Assembly (NCBI GenBank): GCA_947174565.1
Contig: CAMWJL010000016.1
Coordinates: forward strand, 1-34,778
DNA: 34,778 nucleotides
Origin: an uncultured Prevotellaceae bacterium
GTDB lineage: Bacteria > Bacteroidota > Bacteroidia > Bacteroidales > Bacteroidaceae
Direction of reading: 5' to 3'
In this document: in pieces, positions 21,602-29,881 of the stretch
Position numbering within the stretch: position 1 is the first letter of the stretch
How the letters are laid out: every line of letters begins with the position of its first letter
Program-made: the position numbers and the translations under genes
Notes under the pieces: model-generated
Databases searched by the model: none
Told to the model about the DNA's origin: nothing
Seen by the model: only the letters and a program-made list of their open reading frames with translations

Positions 21602-24475
21602 TCACTTCTTGAACTTGCTGAACGTGTATTGCACGTGCAGCATGGCGTAGCGCGAGATGACGTTGTAGTAGGTCTCCGTTCTCCCCTGCGCGTTGATGCT
21701 CCTGCGGATGTTGCTCAGGTTTCCCAGCAGGTCGAATCCGTCCGCCATGAGCAGGAGTCTCCCCTTCATGAGCCGCTTGGTGAGGCGCGCGTTCCATATC
21801 AGGTCGTTGGTGTTCATGCCCCCGTCCGAGTATCCCCTGCGGCTGTACATGGTGATGTCGGTGGACAGGCGCAGGTTGCCCGGAAGCTCGATGTTCGCCG
21901 TCAGGCCGTAGTCGAAGTCGCAGGCGTTGACGGGGACGAAGTCCTCGCGCTCGCTCCCCGAGTGCGTGTAGTGCAGGTTGCCCTTCGTCCCGAAGGTGTG
22001 CCTGTCCCACAGGCGGTAGTCCATCCTCAGCATCGCATTGGTGTAGAGCGTGCCCACGGTGCTCCTTGCCGCCACAGTCTTTCCGGCCCCACCGTCCGAG
22101 ACGCCTATCATGTCAACGCTGTTGTAGTACACGGCGGAGGCTGACGTGCCGAGTGTCAGCCGGTGCGGCCTGTCCAGCGGGCAGCTGTATCCACCGTGGA
22201 TGTCGGCGTTCCAGTTGCCGTCCACGTTCTGCGGCGTGATGTTCCTGACGCCCGTCTCCCTGTCATAGACATACCCCATGGCGAGGCTGTTGCTGGTGGA
22301 GGCGCATGACACGCCCGCATTGTACGAGCGCTGCCCCGACAGGTCGCTGCGCACGTTGAGGGAGAGGCTGTGCCTGTAGCCTGCCGAGAGGCCGGGGTTT
22401 CCCGTGAAGATGTTCAGCGGGTCGCTGGTGTCGCTCAGCGGGATCATGTTCACCAGCGAGTGGGTGATGGCGCTGCCGCTGTAGTTCAGCTCGTAGTTGC
22501 GGCTGTGCTCCTTGTATTTCAGTTCCACCCTCGGCTCGAAGAACCACCAGTGCCTGTTCACCCGGGTGGAGAAGCTCTCGCGGCTGTAATCGAGGCGGTT
22601 GACATAGCCGTTGACGGGAAGGTCGAGATAGAGGCTGAAATTCCTGTTTTTATGATTGTTGAAATAAACGTCCGCACCGACAGTGTGCCTTTGGTTGTGC
22701 ATGTCCTGCCATGAGCTGTTCGCGTTGTCCGTCACGGTGAGCAGCTCTGCCATGGACGGGAGCATGCCGAGTCCCGCCGTTTCCCCCCATTCTTCGAGCT
22801 GGTGCAGCAGGTACCTCCTGTCGTGGCTTCTGCCCCATGTCGCAGTGTAGTTATAGTGTGGCATCACGTCAAGTGAGTGTTTCTCAAATTCCTTACGTAT
22901 TGATTTTCGGATTTTCCCTGACAGGGTGTGCGACTCGTCCCCCCTGTCCATGTAGTTGTTCCTGAACACGGGAGCGCGTTCCCCTTGCGAGGGGAAGTCG
23001 AGGTTGTAGTGCTCGAAGTCCTTGCTTGCCGAGTTGGAATAGCTGTAACCGAAGAATGTATATGTGCGGATGTTGTCCAGTATGTTTATGTCAGGACTAA
23101 AACTTATGTGCGTATATAAAGAGTGTCCCGTCCTCTTGTTCTCGGTCATGAGGCGGTTGATGCCCTTGGAGAAGAGCAGGCTCCCCGCCTGTGGCGACGT
23201 GATGCTGTCCACCCAGTCCTTGCCCAAGGCGGAGGTCACATTCTCGCCGAACAATGCGGAGGCATAACGGGAGTGACGGTCGAACTTGTTGTATGTCAAC
23301 GTCGGAGAAAGACTCACGGCGCTTAAGAACCCTGTCATCACGGCAAACCTTGCATTGTGGTTGGTACGAAGCGATATGTCGCGGCTGTGTGCGGTGTGGA
23401 AGGAGTTCTGGAACGTGTTGCCCCCTGTCAGGTAGTTCTCGCGGAGCGAGGTCGTCTCCGTGTCCTTGCTCGTGTGGGAGAAATCGACGGAGCCACTGGC
23501 GCGGATGCTCTTATCCTTGTTCTCCGCCTCATACCTGATGCCTGCCAGCGTGTTGGTGGGCACGCCGTCGCCCGCGCTCTGCGGATTCCAGTTCCCCCTG
23601 TCGCCCGGCTTCGCTATGTCGTTCAGGTTGTTCGTGTTCACATATGCGTTTGCCATCGCGCGCTCCGCCATGCCAAGGATGAAGGCGCGCGCCATGAAGC
23701 GCCGGTCGGTTCCCGCGCCTGCTTCCGCATTGGCGATGACGCTGTTGAGATACTCGTTCTTGAGGTTCACGTCCATCACGTAGTCTTTGTCCAAAGGCCG
23801 CGCCGGGCCACCGTCCGTCTCATAGACCTTGATGTTCTTCACGGTGAAGTACGGCAGGTTCTCCAGGATGAGCTGCCTGTTGTTGTTGAACATGCGCCTG
23901 CCCTGCAGCAGGAGCTGGTCAATCTTCCGGCCGTTGATGAGTATCTCGCCGTTTTCCCTCAGCTCCGCTCCCGGCAGCTGGCGTATCAGGTCGTCGAGCA
24001 TCGAGCCTTCGGGCAGCTTGAATTCCGATGCGTCATAGACGAGGGTGTCGCCTTTGTAGTAGAACTTGAGCCTTGTTGCCGTAACCGTCACCTCGGACAG
24101 CTCCATGTCCCATGCAGGTTTTGGCGGGGCTTTCTTCAGGTAGATGACGGGCAGCGGCTCTTTCGTCTTCAGTTTGATGGGGACGGTCAGCGTGTGGTAG
24201 TCGGGGTGGGAGATTCTTAAAAGATACTCGCTGCCTCGGGGATAACGCCCTCTAAACATGAAGCCGCCGTCTCTCCCGTCCATGTTCTTTCTGATGCTCT
24301 GCACCGAGTCGATGACGTTGTGCTCCATGTCCATCCTGACCACCCATGCGCTGTCAATCGGTGCGCGGGTGATTAAGTCCGCTATATGGCCATATACCAT
24401 AAATGTGACGGAACTCTGTCCCATGGCGGTGCATGAGGCATACAAACACAATAAGAGAGAAAAGATACGAGACAT
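21602..24475 (-). CDS. TonB-receptor-like outer-membrane beta-barrel protein
   Basis: From the ATG at 24475 the protein has 957 residues. It has a signal peptide (SRIFSLLLCLYASCTAMGQ), a carboxypeptidase-regulatory-like domain in the first 120 residues (VTFMVYGHIADLITRAPIDSAWV), then a plug-like region (VTVTATRLKFYYKGDTLVYDAS, LDDLIRQLPGAELRENGEILINGRKI), then about 650 residues of beta-barrel ending in YAMLHVQYTFSKFKK. Such proteins resemble TonB-dependent receptors but often stand without a SusD partner, as here. The transported substrate cannot be told. The frame extends upstream to 24547, but only the later ATG puts the signal peptide at the N-terminus. The gene seems somewhat GC-richer than cydB beside it. 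Confidence 0.85.
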   Translation of the reverse strand: MSRIFSLLLCLYASCTAMGQSSVTFMVYGHIADLITRAPIDSAWVVRMDMEHNVIDSVQSIRKNMDGRDGGFMFRGRYPRGSEYLLRISHPDYHTLTVPIKLKTKEPLPVIYLKKAPPKPAWDMELSEVTVTATRLKFYYKGDTLVYDASEFKLPEGSMLDDLIRQLPGAELRENGEILINGRKIDQLLLQGRRMFNNNRQLILENLPYFTVKNIKVYETDGGPARPLDKDYVMDVNLKNEYLNSVIANAEAGAGTDRRFMARAFILGMAERAMANAYVNTNNLNDIAKPGDRGNWNPQSAGDGVPTNTLAGIRYEAENKDKSIRASGSVDFSHTSKDTETTSLRENYLTGGNTFQNSFHTAHSRDISLRTNHNARFAVMTGFLSAVSLSPTLTYNKFDRHSRYASALFGENVTSALGKDWVDSITSPQAGSLLFSKGINRLMTENKRTGHSLYTHISFSPDINILDNIRTYTFFGYSYSNSASKDFEHYNLDFPSQGERAPVFRNNYMDRGDESHTLSGKIRKSIRKEFEKHSLDVMPHYNYTATWGRSHDRRYLLHQLEEWGETAGLGMLPSMAELLTVTDNANSSWQDMHNQRHTVGADVYFNNHKNRNFSLYLDLPVNGYVNRLDYSRESFSTRVNRHWWFFEPRVELKYKEHSRNYELNYSGSAITHSLVNMIPLSDTSDPLNIFTGNPGLSAGYRHSLSLNVRSDLSGQRSYNAGVSCASTSNSLAMGYVYDRETGVRNITPQNVDGNWNADIHGGYSCPLDRPHRLTLGTSASAVYYNSVDMIGVSDGGAGKTVAARSTVGTLYTNAMLRMDYRLWDRHTFGTKGNLHYTHSGSEREDFVPVNACDFDYGLTANIELPGNLRLSTDITMYSRRGYSDGGMNTNDLIWNARLTKRLMKGRLLLMADGFDLLGNLSNIRRSINAQGRTETYYNVISRYAMLHVQYTFSKFKK

Positions 24476-24569
24476 AGGTTTTGTGGTTTTTGGTGAATAA
24501 TTTGTTTGTCGGTTTGTAAAAAGCCTGGTTAATAGGCTCAGTGTCAATCCATAGAGAACTTTCTCGGCA

Positions 24570-24577
24570 CAAATGTA
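24570..24577 (-). promoter_or_regulatory. -7 box of the outer-membrane protein gene
   Basis: Minus-strand TACATTTG fits TAnnTTTG. The leader to the ATG at 24475 would be about 90 bases. No convincing -33 box. Confidence 0.4.
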
Positions 24578-24821
24578 AGCATATTCCCATAAAATCCCTC
24601 ACAGAAACGCCATTAAATTTACCCCCCCTAATTTTTAACTGTCGTTAACTCTTTTTTACCCTAAAATGCACTTTTTTGCATGGATTTGAGCGCAGGACAC
24701 ATGGACCGCCTTGTTCAACCGCAAGCCCGACATCAGGAAAAGCATCTTGGCAGTTGTCGGGGTGGAACATCTGAGATTGGCAGGATTGGCGGAAGGCTGT
24801 AACCGCACTAAAAGCGCATCA

Positions 24822-24892
24822 AAATCGGAGTCCCCGACTCCGACGAACCGATGTCCCCGACTCCGACCGACCGATGTCGGGGACTCCGATTT
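24822..24892. repeat. GC-rich hairpin element, copy B
   Basis: The outer arms 24822-24838 and 24876-24892 are perfect 17-base inverted repeats. Inside stands a second unit CGATGTCCCCGACTCCGA (24850-24867). Aligned to copy A (reverse orientation) it has the same order and spacing of units, with paired changes in both arms that keep the pairing. The left unit here, TCGGAGTC-CCC-GACTCCGA, can also fold on itself. Intergenic, between the outer-membrane protein gene and the oxidoreductase operon. Confidence 0.85.
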
Positions 24893-25002
24893 GGAGGCTG
24901 TGGAAGCGTGCCACAAATAAAAACGGATGGGGCGATGCGGAAAGCAAGATTATGCGTCGCGTCGCCCCATCCGTTTTATTCGGGGAGTGATGAAATAGTG
25001 TC
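24893..25002 (-). terminator. Terminator region after the oxidoreductase operon
   Basis: AAAACGGATGGGGCGA (24920-24935) pairs perfectly with TCGCCCCATCCGTTTT (24962-24977), with a 26-base interior that has a small stem of its own. On the minus strand the stem ends in a T-rich sequence, as expected for a terminator of the operon ending at 25003. Confidence 0.75.
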
Positions 25003-25548
25003 TTAGTTCATCTTCTGTATGATTTCCATTCCTCGGCGGATGGCTTCTTCATTCATGGGGATGAGCTTGTGGTGGCGTTCGGGCAGGGCTTTGTGGAGGC
25101 CTTTCACCACGTCTTCCACGGTGGCGATGGGGCGCACCTTCAGGTAGCCGCCGAGAACGAGCATGTTGAACACCTTGGAGTTGCCTGTGCGAGCGGCTTC
25201 TTCCATGGCGTCGATGCGATAGACGTTGATGTCGTTGCGCGTGGGTGGCTGGATGATGGAGTGTCCGTCGTAGATGATGGTGCCGCCGGGCTTCACCTGC
25301 GGCTCAAACTTCTCCAACGAGGGTTGGTTGAGCACGATGGCGGTGTCGTAGGCACTGACAATGGGGGAGGAGACGGTCTCGTCGCTGACGATGACGGTGA
25401 CATTGGCTGTGCCGCCGCGCTGTTCGGGACCATAGGCGGGCATCCAGCTCACTTGCTTGCCTTCCATGATGCCGGCATAGGCCAGTATCTTGCCCATGGA
25501 GAGGACGCCTTGTCCTCCAAAGCCTGATATGATGATTTCTTCGGTCAT
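25003..25548 (-). CDS. 2-oxoacid:ferredoxin oxidoreductase, gamma subunit
   Basis: A 181-residue subunit from the ATG at 25548. The N-terminus IIISGFGGQGVLSMGKILAYAGIMEGKQVSWMPAYGPEQRGG is the signature of the gamma domain of pyruvate/2-oxoacid:ferredoxin oxidoreductases; GPEQRGG and the later GGYLKV are conserved. The gamma subunit packs against alpha and beta and contributes to CoA binding. It is the last gene of the operon, 80 bases after the beta gene. The frame is open to 25602, but the FGGQG motif sits at its usual distance only with the later start. Confidence 0.9.
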   Translation of the reverse strand: MTEEIIISGFGGQGVLSMGKILAYAGIMEGKQVSWMPAYGPEQRGGTANVTVIVSDETVSSPIVSAYDTAIVLNQPSLEKFEPQVKPGGTIIYDGHSIIQPPTRNDINVYRIDAMEEAARTGNSKVFNMLVLGGYLKVRPIATVEDVVKGLHKALPERHHKLIPMNEEAIRRGMEIIQKMN

Positions 25549-25628
25549 GGTCTTGTAAGATTGTAAGCGTGAAGAGGTGGAGTCGTGGCAGACGGGCCGC
25601 ATGGCGACTCCGCTCTCTCGCTTCTTGG

Positions 25629-26396
25629 TTATTCTACTGTATTCTTCAAGTCTCCCAATGGATAATGCGGGAACATGTTATCGACCATCCACTGGTTTGC
25701 CTGTTCGGGGGTCATCTTCCAGCCCGATGCGCAGGTGGAGACAATCTCGACGAGGGAGCAGCCTCGCTTGTTGATGGAGTTCTCAAACGCCTGTCGAATC
25801 GCTTTCTTCGCCTTGCGGATGTTTGCCACGGTGTTGACTGCCTGACGGGTCACATAGCAGGTGCCTTCGAGGTTCACGGCGAGGTCGGTGACGTGGAGTG
25901 GGTATCCGTGCAGGTCGGCTTGGCGACCATAGGGACAGGTGGCTGTCTTCATGCCCATGAGGGTGGTGGGAGCCATTTGTCCACCCGTCATGCCGTAGAT
26001 GGCATTGTTGATGAAAATCATGGCGATGTTTTCGCCACGGTTCATGGCGTGGATGCTCTCGCCCGTGCCGATACAAGCCATGTCACCGTCGCCCTGATAG
26101 GTGAAGACGAGCTTGTTGGGCCAGAGGCGTTTGATGGCGGATGCACAGGCTGGTGCGCGGCCGTGGCTGGCTTCCACCCAATCGACATCCACATAGCGGT
26201 AGGCGAACACGGCGCAGCCCACTGGGCAGACGGCGATGGTGTCTTCCTCCATGCCCATCTCTTCGATGACTTCGGCCACGAGCTTGTGAACCACACCATG
26301 ACTGCAGCCGGGGCAGTAGTGCATCGGGGTGTCGTTCATCAGCGTCGGCTTGCCGTATATTCTGTTCTCGGGGATAATCAGTTCTTCTTTGGTCAT
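25629..26396 (-). CDS. 2-oxoacid:ferredoxin oxidoreductase, beta (TPP-binding) subunit
   Basis: A 255-residue thiamine-pyrophosphate subunit. Near the N-terminus is MHYCPGCSHGVVHKLVAEVIEE, whose cysteines are typical of the beta chain. The TPP/Mg motif is GDGDMACIGTGESIHAMNRGENIAMIFINNAIYGMTGGQ. The enzyme interconverts 2-oxoacid plus CoA with acyl-CoA, CO2 and reduced ferredoxin. It lies 13 bases after the alpha gene. No extra [4Fe-4S] motif is seen in it, the cluster ferredoxin being a separate subunit here. Confidence 0.93.
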   Translation of the reverse strand: MTKEELIIPENRIYGKPTLMNDTPMHYCPGCSHGVVHKLVAEVIEEMGMEEDTIAVCPVGCAVFAYRYVDVDWVEASHGRAPACASAIKRLWPNKLVFTYQGDGDMACIGTGESIHAMNRGENIAMIFINNAIYGMTGGQMAPTTLMGMKTATCPYGRQADLHGYPLHVTDLAVNLEGTCYVTRQAVNTVANIRKAKKAIRQAFENSINKRGCSLVEIVSTCASGWKMTPEQANQWMVDNMFPHYPLGDLKNTVE

Positions 26397-26409
26397 AGTC
26401 GTGTCCTCC

Positions 26410-27552
26410 TTACTTTATCCAGTATCCTTTTGGCCAGTTGTTGTTCTCTCTTTCGCTTGCCATGCGCTTGAAGTCTTCTACCACCTCCATGGGCGAGGAT
26501 ACGATGCCGCCTGAGCGTCCTGAATGGAACACGGTGGCTTGACCCTCGGTGGCAAGGCGCACGTCGTTAATCATCTGACCCTCACATTGTTCAACGCACA
26601 GGATGCTCTTGATGCGCTCGGAGAGCTGGCTGATGATTTTGTTGGGGAAAGGCCACAACGTCTTGGGACGCAGCATGCCGACCTTCACGCCTGTCTCACG
26701 GAGCAAATCCACTGCTTTCATGCTGATGCGCGACGAGATGCCGTAGGCCACGATGAGGTATTCCGTGTCGTCATCCACCTTGTACAGCTCGTAATCAACC
26801 TCCTCAGCCTCCACCTGACGATACTTGGCAGCCATCTTCTGATTGCGCGCCTCCATTACGGCTGGGTCAAACTCCAGCGTGGACATGAAGTTGTACTTTC
26901 TGTTTTTCAGTCCGATACCGTTGGTTGCCCAAGGACACTGCTTGGCTATCTCCTCGTCGGTGCGGCGTGGACGATAGGGCGGCAGTTCCACCTTCTCCAT
27001 CATCTGGCCTAACACGCCATCGGACAGGATGATGACGGGCATGCGCCATTTGAACGTCAGTTCAGCCGCCTTGCCCATGCAGTCGCACATCTCCTGCACG
27101 CTGTTGGGAGCCAGCACGATAGTGTTATAGTCGCCGTTGCCGCCGCCATACACAGCCTGATAGTAGTCGGCTTGTCCGGGCTGGATGGTGCCTAAGCCTG
27201 GACCGCCGCGACCTACGCTGACAATCACGCCTGGCAGTTCATTACCAGCCATATAGCTGATTCCTTCCTGCATCAGCGCGATGCCCGGCGATGAGCTGGA
27301 GGTGAACACTAACTTGCCTGTGCAGCCTGCGCCATACAGCATATTGATGGATGCCAACTCGCTCTCCGCCTGAAGCACCACCATGCCAGTGGTCTCCCAA
27401 GGCTTATCGACAGCCAGTGTTTCCAGCACTTCGCTCTGGGGGGTGATAGGATAGCCAAAGAAGCCGTCGTAGCCATAGCGGATGGCGGCCTTGGCGATTA
27501 CTTCATTGCCTTTCAGCAATACGATGTCTTTGTCTTTCTGTTCGTTGTCCAT
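26410..27552 (-). CDS. vorB: 2-oxoacid:ferredoxin oxidoreductase, alpha subunit (VorB-type)
   Basis: A 380-residue subunit from the ATG at 27552. The N-terminal pyrimidine-binding domain is seen in LKGNEVIAKAAIRYGYDGFFGYPITPQSEVLETL and ASINMLYGAGCTGKLVFTSSSSPGIALMQEGISYM. The C-terminal domain begins near YLIVAYGISSRISMKAVDLLRETG. It matches the family named 3-methyl-2-oxobutanoate (2-oxoisovalerate) dehydrogenase subunit VorB; the vor names are used inconsistently for alpha and beta, and 2-oxoglutarate or aryl-pyruvate specificity is not excluded. The ferredoxin gene ends 2 bases upstream. The frame reaches 27630 only by reading back through the ferredoxin gene. Confidence 0.9.
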   Translation of the reverse strand: MDNEQKDKDIVLLKGNEVIAKAAIRYGYDGFFGYPITPQSEVLETLAVDKPWETTGMVVLQAESELASINMLYGAGCTGKLVFTSSSSPGIALMQEGISYMAGNELPGVIVSVGRGGPGLGTIQPGQADYYQAVYGGGNGDYNTIVLAPNSVQEMCDCMGKAAELTFKWRMPVIILSDGVLGQMMEKVELPPYRPRRTDEEIAKQCPWATNGIGLKNRKYNFMSTLEFDPAVMEARNQKMAAKYRQVEAEEVDYELYKVDDDTEYLIVAYGISSRISMKAVDLLRETGVKVGMLRPKTLWPFPNKIISQLSERIKSILCVEQCEGQMINDVRLATEGQATVFHSGRSGGIVSSPMEVVEDFKRMASERENNNWPKGYWIK

Positions 27553-27554
27553 CT

Positions 27555-27782
27555 TTACTCCTCCTTCTTTCTGTAAACCGTGATGCACCCGTCGGGGCAT
27601 ACGATGGCGCAGCTTGTACAGCCGTTGCACTTCTCGTAGTCAGTCTGCTCCGCATAGTTGTAGCCCTTGTGGTTGACGGTGCTGCTCAGTGTGACAAGAT
27701 GTAATGGACAGGCTATCGCGCAGAGGTTGCAGCCTTTGCAACGCTCAATATCGACAACGATAGCACCTCTCATTTTTGCCAT
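27555..27782 (-). CDS. 2-oxoacid:ferredoxin oxidoreductase, ferredoxin-like (delta) subunit
   Basis: A 75-residue 2[4Fe-4S] protein with two C-x2-C-x2-C-x3-C-P motifs (CKGCNLCAIACP and CNGCTSCAIVCP). It carries electrons between the TPP site and external ferredoxin. It stands before the alpha gene, separated by two bases, and after the TPR-like gene by 12. The start could also be Met4. Confidence 0.93.
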   Translation of the reverse strand: MAKMRGAIVVDIERCKGCNLCAIACPLHLVTLSSTVNHKGYNYAEQTDYEKCNGCTSCAIVCPDGCITVYRKKEE

Positions 27783-27794
27783 GTTATTGATATA

Positions 27795-27974
27795 TTATGG
27801 GTTATATTGGTCTTTGTTGTAAAACTCGATGATGCGCATGGTCATGCGGCGCAGTTCCACTGCCTCCGACTCGGGGTTCAGCCTGATGGCCTCGGCGTAT
27901 GCGTCAAGGCACGCCTTCCAATCCATGCGAGCGTATGCCTCCTTGCCCTTCGCTATCCATTCGGCTTCGGTCAT
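27795..27974 (-). CDS. 59-residue TPR-like protein
   Basis: A small frame from ATG at 27974 to TAA at 27797-27795. The translation begins MTEAEWIAKGKEAYARMDW and goes on KACLDAYAEAIRLNPESEAVEL, a single tetratricopeptide-like helix pair (A-x3-Y-x2-A-I-x-L-N-P), ending RMTMRIIEFYNKDQYNP. Its ATG overlaps the CoA-ligase stop as ATGA, and the ferredoxin starts 12 bases after its end, so it is very probably translated. A single TPR could bind a partner subunit; the function is unknown. It is easily missed because of its length. Confidence 0.8.
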   Translation of the reverse strand: MTEAEWIAKGKEAYARMDWKACLDAYAEAIRLNPESEAVELRRMTMRIIEFYNKDQYNP

Positions 27975-29659
27975 GCGCCCACTTTCTTAGCGTCGTTCTC
28001 CCGAATCTCCACGCGGCGAATCTTGCCCGAGTGCGTCTTGGGCAGTTCCTCTACAAACTCCACCACACGGGGATACTTGTAGGGGGCGGTGGTCTTCTTC
28101 ACATGGTCTTGCAGCTCCTTCACCAAGTCGTCGTTCGCCTTGTCTTTCCACTCCTTACCCAGTACGATGGTCGCCTTCACCACCATGCCGCGTATGTCGT
28201 CGGGTACGCCTGTGATGGCGCATTCCACCACGGCAGGATGGGTCATCAGCGCGCTCTCCACCTCGAACGGCCCGATGCGGTAGCCGCTGGACTTGATTAC
28301 GTCGTCGGCACGTCCCACGAACCAGTAGTAGCCGTCTTCGTCCTTGTATGCCAAGTCGCCCGTGAAGTAGTACCCATCGTGCCAAGCCTTGTTGGTGGCC
28401 TCGGGGTTGCAATAGTATTCGCAGCACAGACCGATTTGCTTCTTGCCGTCGGTGCGGATGGCAATCTGTCCCTCCTCGCCCTCTTGAGCCTCGGTCAGGT
28501 CGGCTTTCAGCAGGCGGATGTCGTATTGCGGCATGGGCTTACCCATCGAGCCGGGCTTCGTCTTCATCCACGAAGTCGTGGCAATCAGGCAAGTTCCCTC
28601 GCTCTGTCCGAAGCCCTCCTTTATCTCCAGTCCCGTGATTTCAAGGAACTTGTCATACACCGCCGAGTTCAGTGCCTCGCCAGCAGTCGTCACATGCTCC
28701 AGCGAACTGAGGTCGAAGTGGCTCAAATCCTCGCGAATCATGAAGCGGTAGATGGTTGGAGGGGCGCAGAAACTGGTGATGCGGTACTGTCCCACCTTCT
28801 CCAGGATGTCGGCAGCGTTGAACTTCTCGTGGTCATAGACAAACAGGGAGGCTCCTGCAATCCATTGCCCGTACATCTTTCCCCAGGTTGCTTTGGCCCA
28901 TCCCGTGTCGGCCACGGTGAGGTGCAGGCTTCCCATGTGCAGGTCGTGCCAATAGGCGGCAGTGCCGATGTGTCCCAGCGGATAAGTGTGGTCGTGTATC
29001 GCCATTTTTGGCTGTCCGTTTGTGCCTGATGTAAAGTACATGAGCAGGTAGTCAGAAGACTTCGTGACACGCTCGCCCTTGTATTCGGGAGCGTTTCTCA
29101 CGCCAGCCTTGAAGTCATCCCAACCCTCTGGCACGACAGGTCCGATGCTGATGCGGTGTTTCAGCGCAGGGAACTCCTCATGCGCCTCGTTCACCTGCTG
29201 CAGGATGCTCTCGTCGCCACAAGCCACAATCGCCTTGATGTTCGCGCACTTGACACGATACACAATATCTTTCTTTGTCAGCAGGAACGAGGCAGGGATA
29301 GCCACCGCGCCAATCTTGTGCAATGCTAACATCGTGAGCCAAAACTGGTAGCGACGCTTCATGATGAGCATCACGAAGTCGCCCTTCCCGATGCCCAGCG
29401 AGAGCAGGTAGCTTGCCACCTTGTTCGACTCGCGGCGTATGTCGGCAAACGTGAATCGGCGTTCGATGCCCTTGTCGTTGCACCACAGCAGTGCCAAGCG
29501 GTCGGGTGTCTCTTCCGCCCACACGTCCATCACGTCGTATGCGAAATTGAAGTTCTCGGGCACGATAAACTCAAAGTTCTTCTCAAAGTCTTCTTGCGAA
29601 GTGAAGCGGGATTGCTTGAGAAACCTGTCAAGCATCATATTGGTCATATTCTTACTCAT
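27971..29659 (-). CDS. Acyl-CoA synthetase (AMP-forming)
   Basis: A 562-residue ANL-superfamily ligase from ATG at 29659. Motifs in order are YFTSGTNGQPKM (ATP loop), GWAKATWGKMYG, FGQSEGT, YYFTGDLAYKDEDGYYWFVGRADDVIKSSGYRIGPFEVES and the C-terminal lysine in PKTHSGKIRR. It activates a carboxylic acid with ATP and CoA in the cytosol. Coupled to the downstream oxidoreductase it could feed isobutyryl-, isovaleryl- or arylacetyl-CoA into reductive carboxylation, or work on the same acyl-CoA pool. The substrate is inferred only from context. The frame is open to 29716, but the promoter -7 box at 29702-29709 shows the upstream Met is not in the transcript. Confidence 0.9.
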   Translation of the reverse strand: MSKNMTNMMLDRFLKQSRFTSQEDFEKNFEFIVPENFNFAYDVMDVWAEETPDRLALLWCNDKGIERRFTFADIRRESNKVASYLLSLGIGKGDFVMLIMKRRYQFWLTMLALHKIGAVAIPASFLLTKKDIVYRVKCANIKAIVACGDESILQQVNEAHEEFPALKHRISIGPVVPEGWDDFKAGVRNAPEYKGERVTKSSDYLLMYFTSGTNGQPKMAIHDHTYPLGHIGTAAYWHDLHMGSLHLTVADTGWAKATWGKMYGQWIAGASLFVYDHEKFNAADILEKVGQYRITSFCAPPTIYRFMIREDLSHFDLSSLEHVTTAGEALNSAVYDKFLEITGLEIKEGFGQSEGTCLIATTSWMKTKPGSMGKPMPQYDIRLLKADLTEAQEGEEGQIAIRTDGKKQIGLCCEYYCNPEATNKAWHDGYYFTGDLAYKDEDGYYWFVGRADDVIKSSGYRIGPFEVESALMTHPAVVECAITGVPDDIRGMVVKATIVLGKEWKDKANDDLVKELQDHVKKTTAPYKYPRVVEFVEELPKTHSGKIRRVEIRENDAKKVGA

Positions 29660-29701
29660 GAAAAAATGCACACATGTGCGTAAAGCGTCAATTTTCGGGT
29701 T

Positions 29702-29733
29702 CAAAATTACCAACAAATGGCATCCCGAACAAA
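29702..29733 (-). promoter_or_regulatory. Promoter of the CoA-ligase / oxidoreductase operon
   Basis: Minus-strand TTTG (29730-29733), 20-bp spacer, TAATTTTG (29702-29709): a complete -33/-7 promoter. Start near 29697, leader about 38 bases. The leader contains a short inverted repeat GCACA-CA-TGTGC (29668-29679). Confidence 0.8.
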
Positions 29734-29881
29734 TAAAAAAAGCGTAATTATGAGCGTTTTACACACCCACCAACATTCTGTGTAAAAAAGGGGAAAGAAA
29801 AATGCACACCCTATAAAACGATGTGCAAAGCGTGTGTGAAGTGTGGATATGTGAGTAAAGGATTGTAAGGATGAGGGTCGT

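Noticed and set aside
21602-24475. Possible SusC/SusD-type polysaccharide utilisation locus
   Set aside because: No SusD-like gene, no glycosidase and no regulator lie next to the outer-membrane protein gene; it is bordered by cydB and the oxidoreductase operon.
24656-24920. Frames on both strands through hairpin element copy B, with a peptide (SPTPTNRCPRLR) like one from copy A
   Set aside because: The peptide likeness follows from the DNA repeat itself. The frames have no start context and the arms show base-pair compensation rather than coding constraint. The segment 24680-24810 upstream could be an old coding remnant, but I could not assign it.
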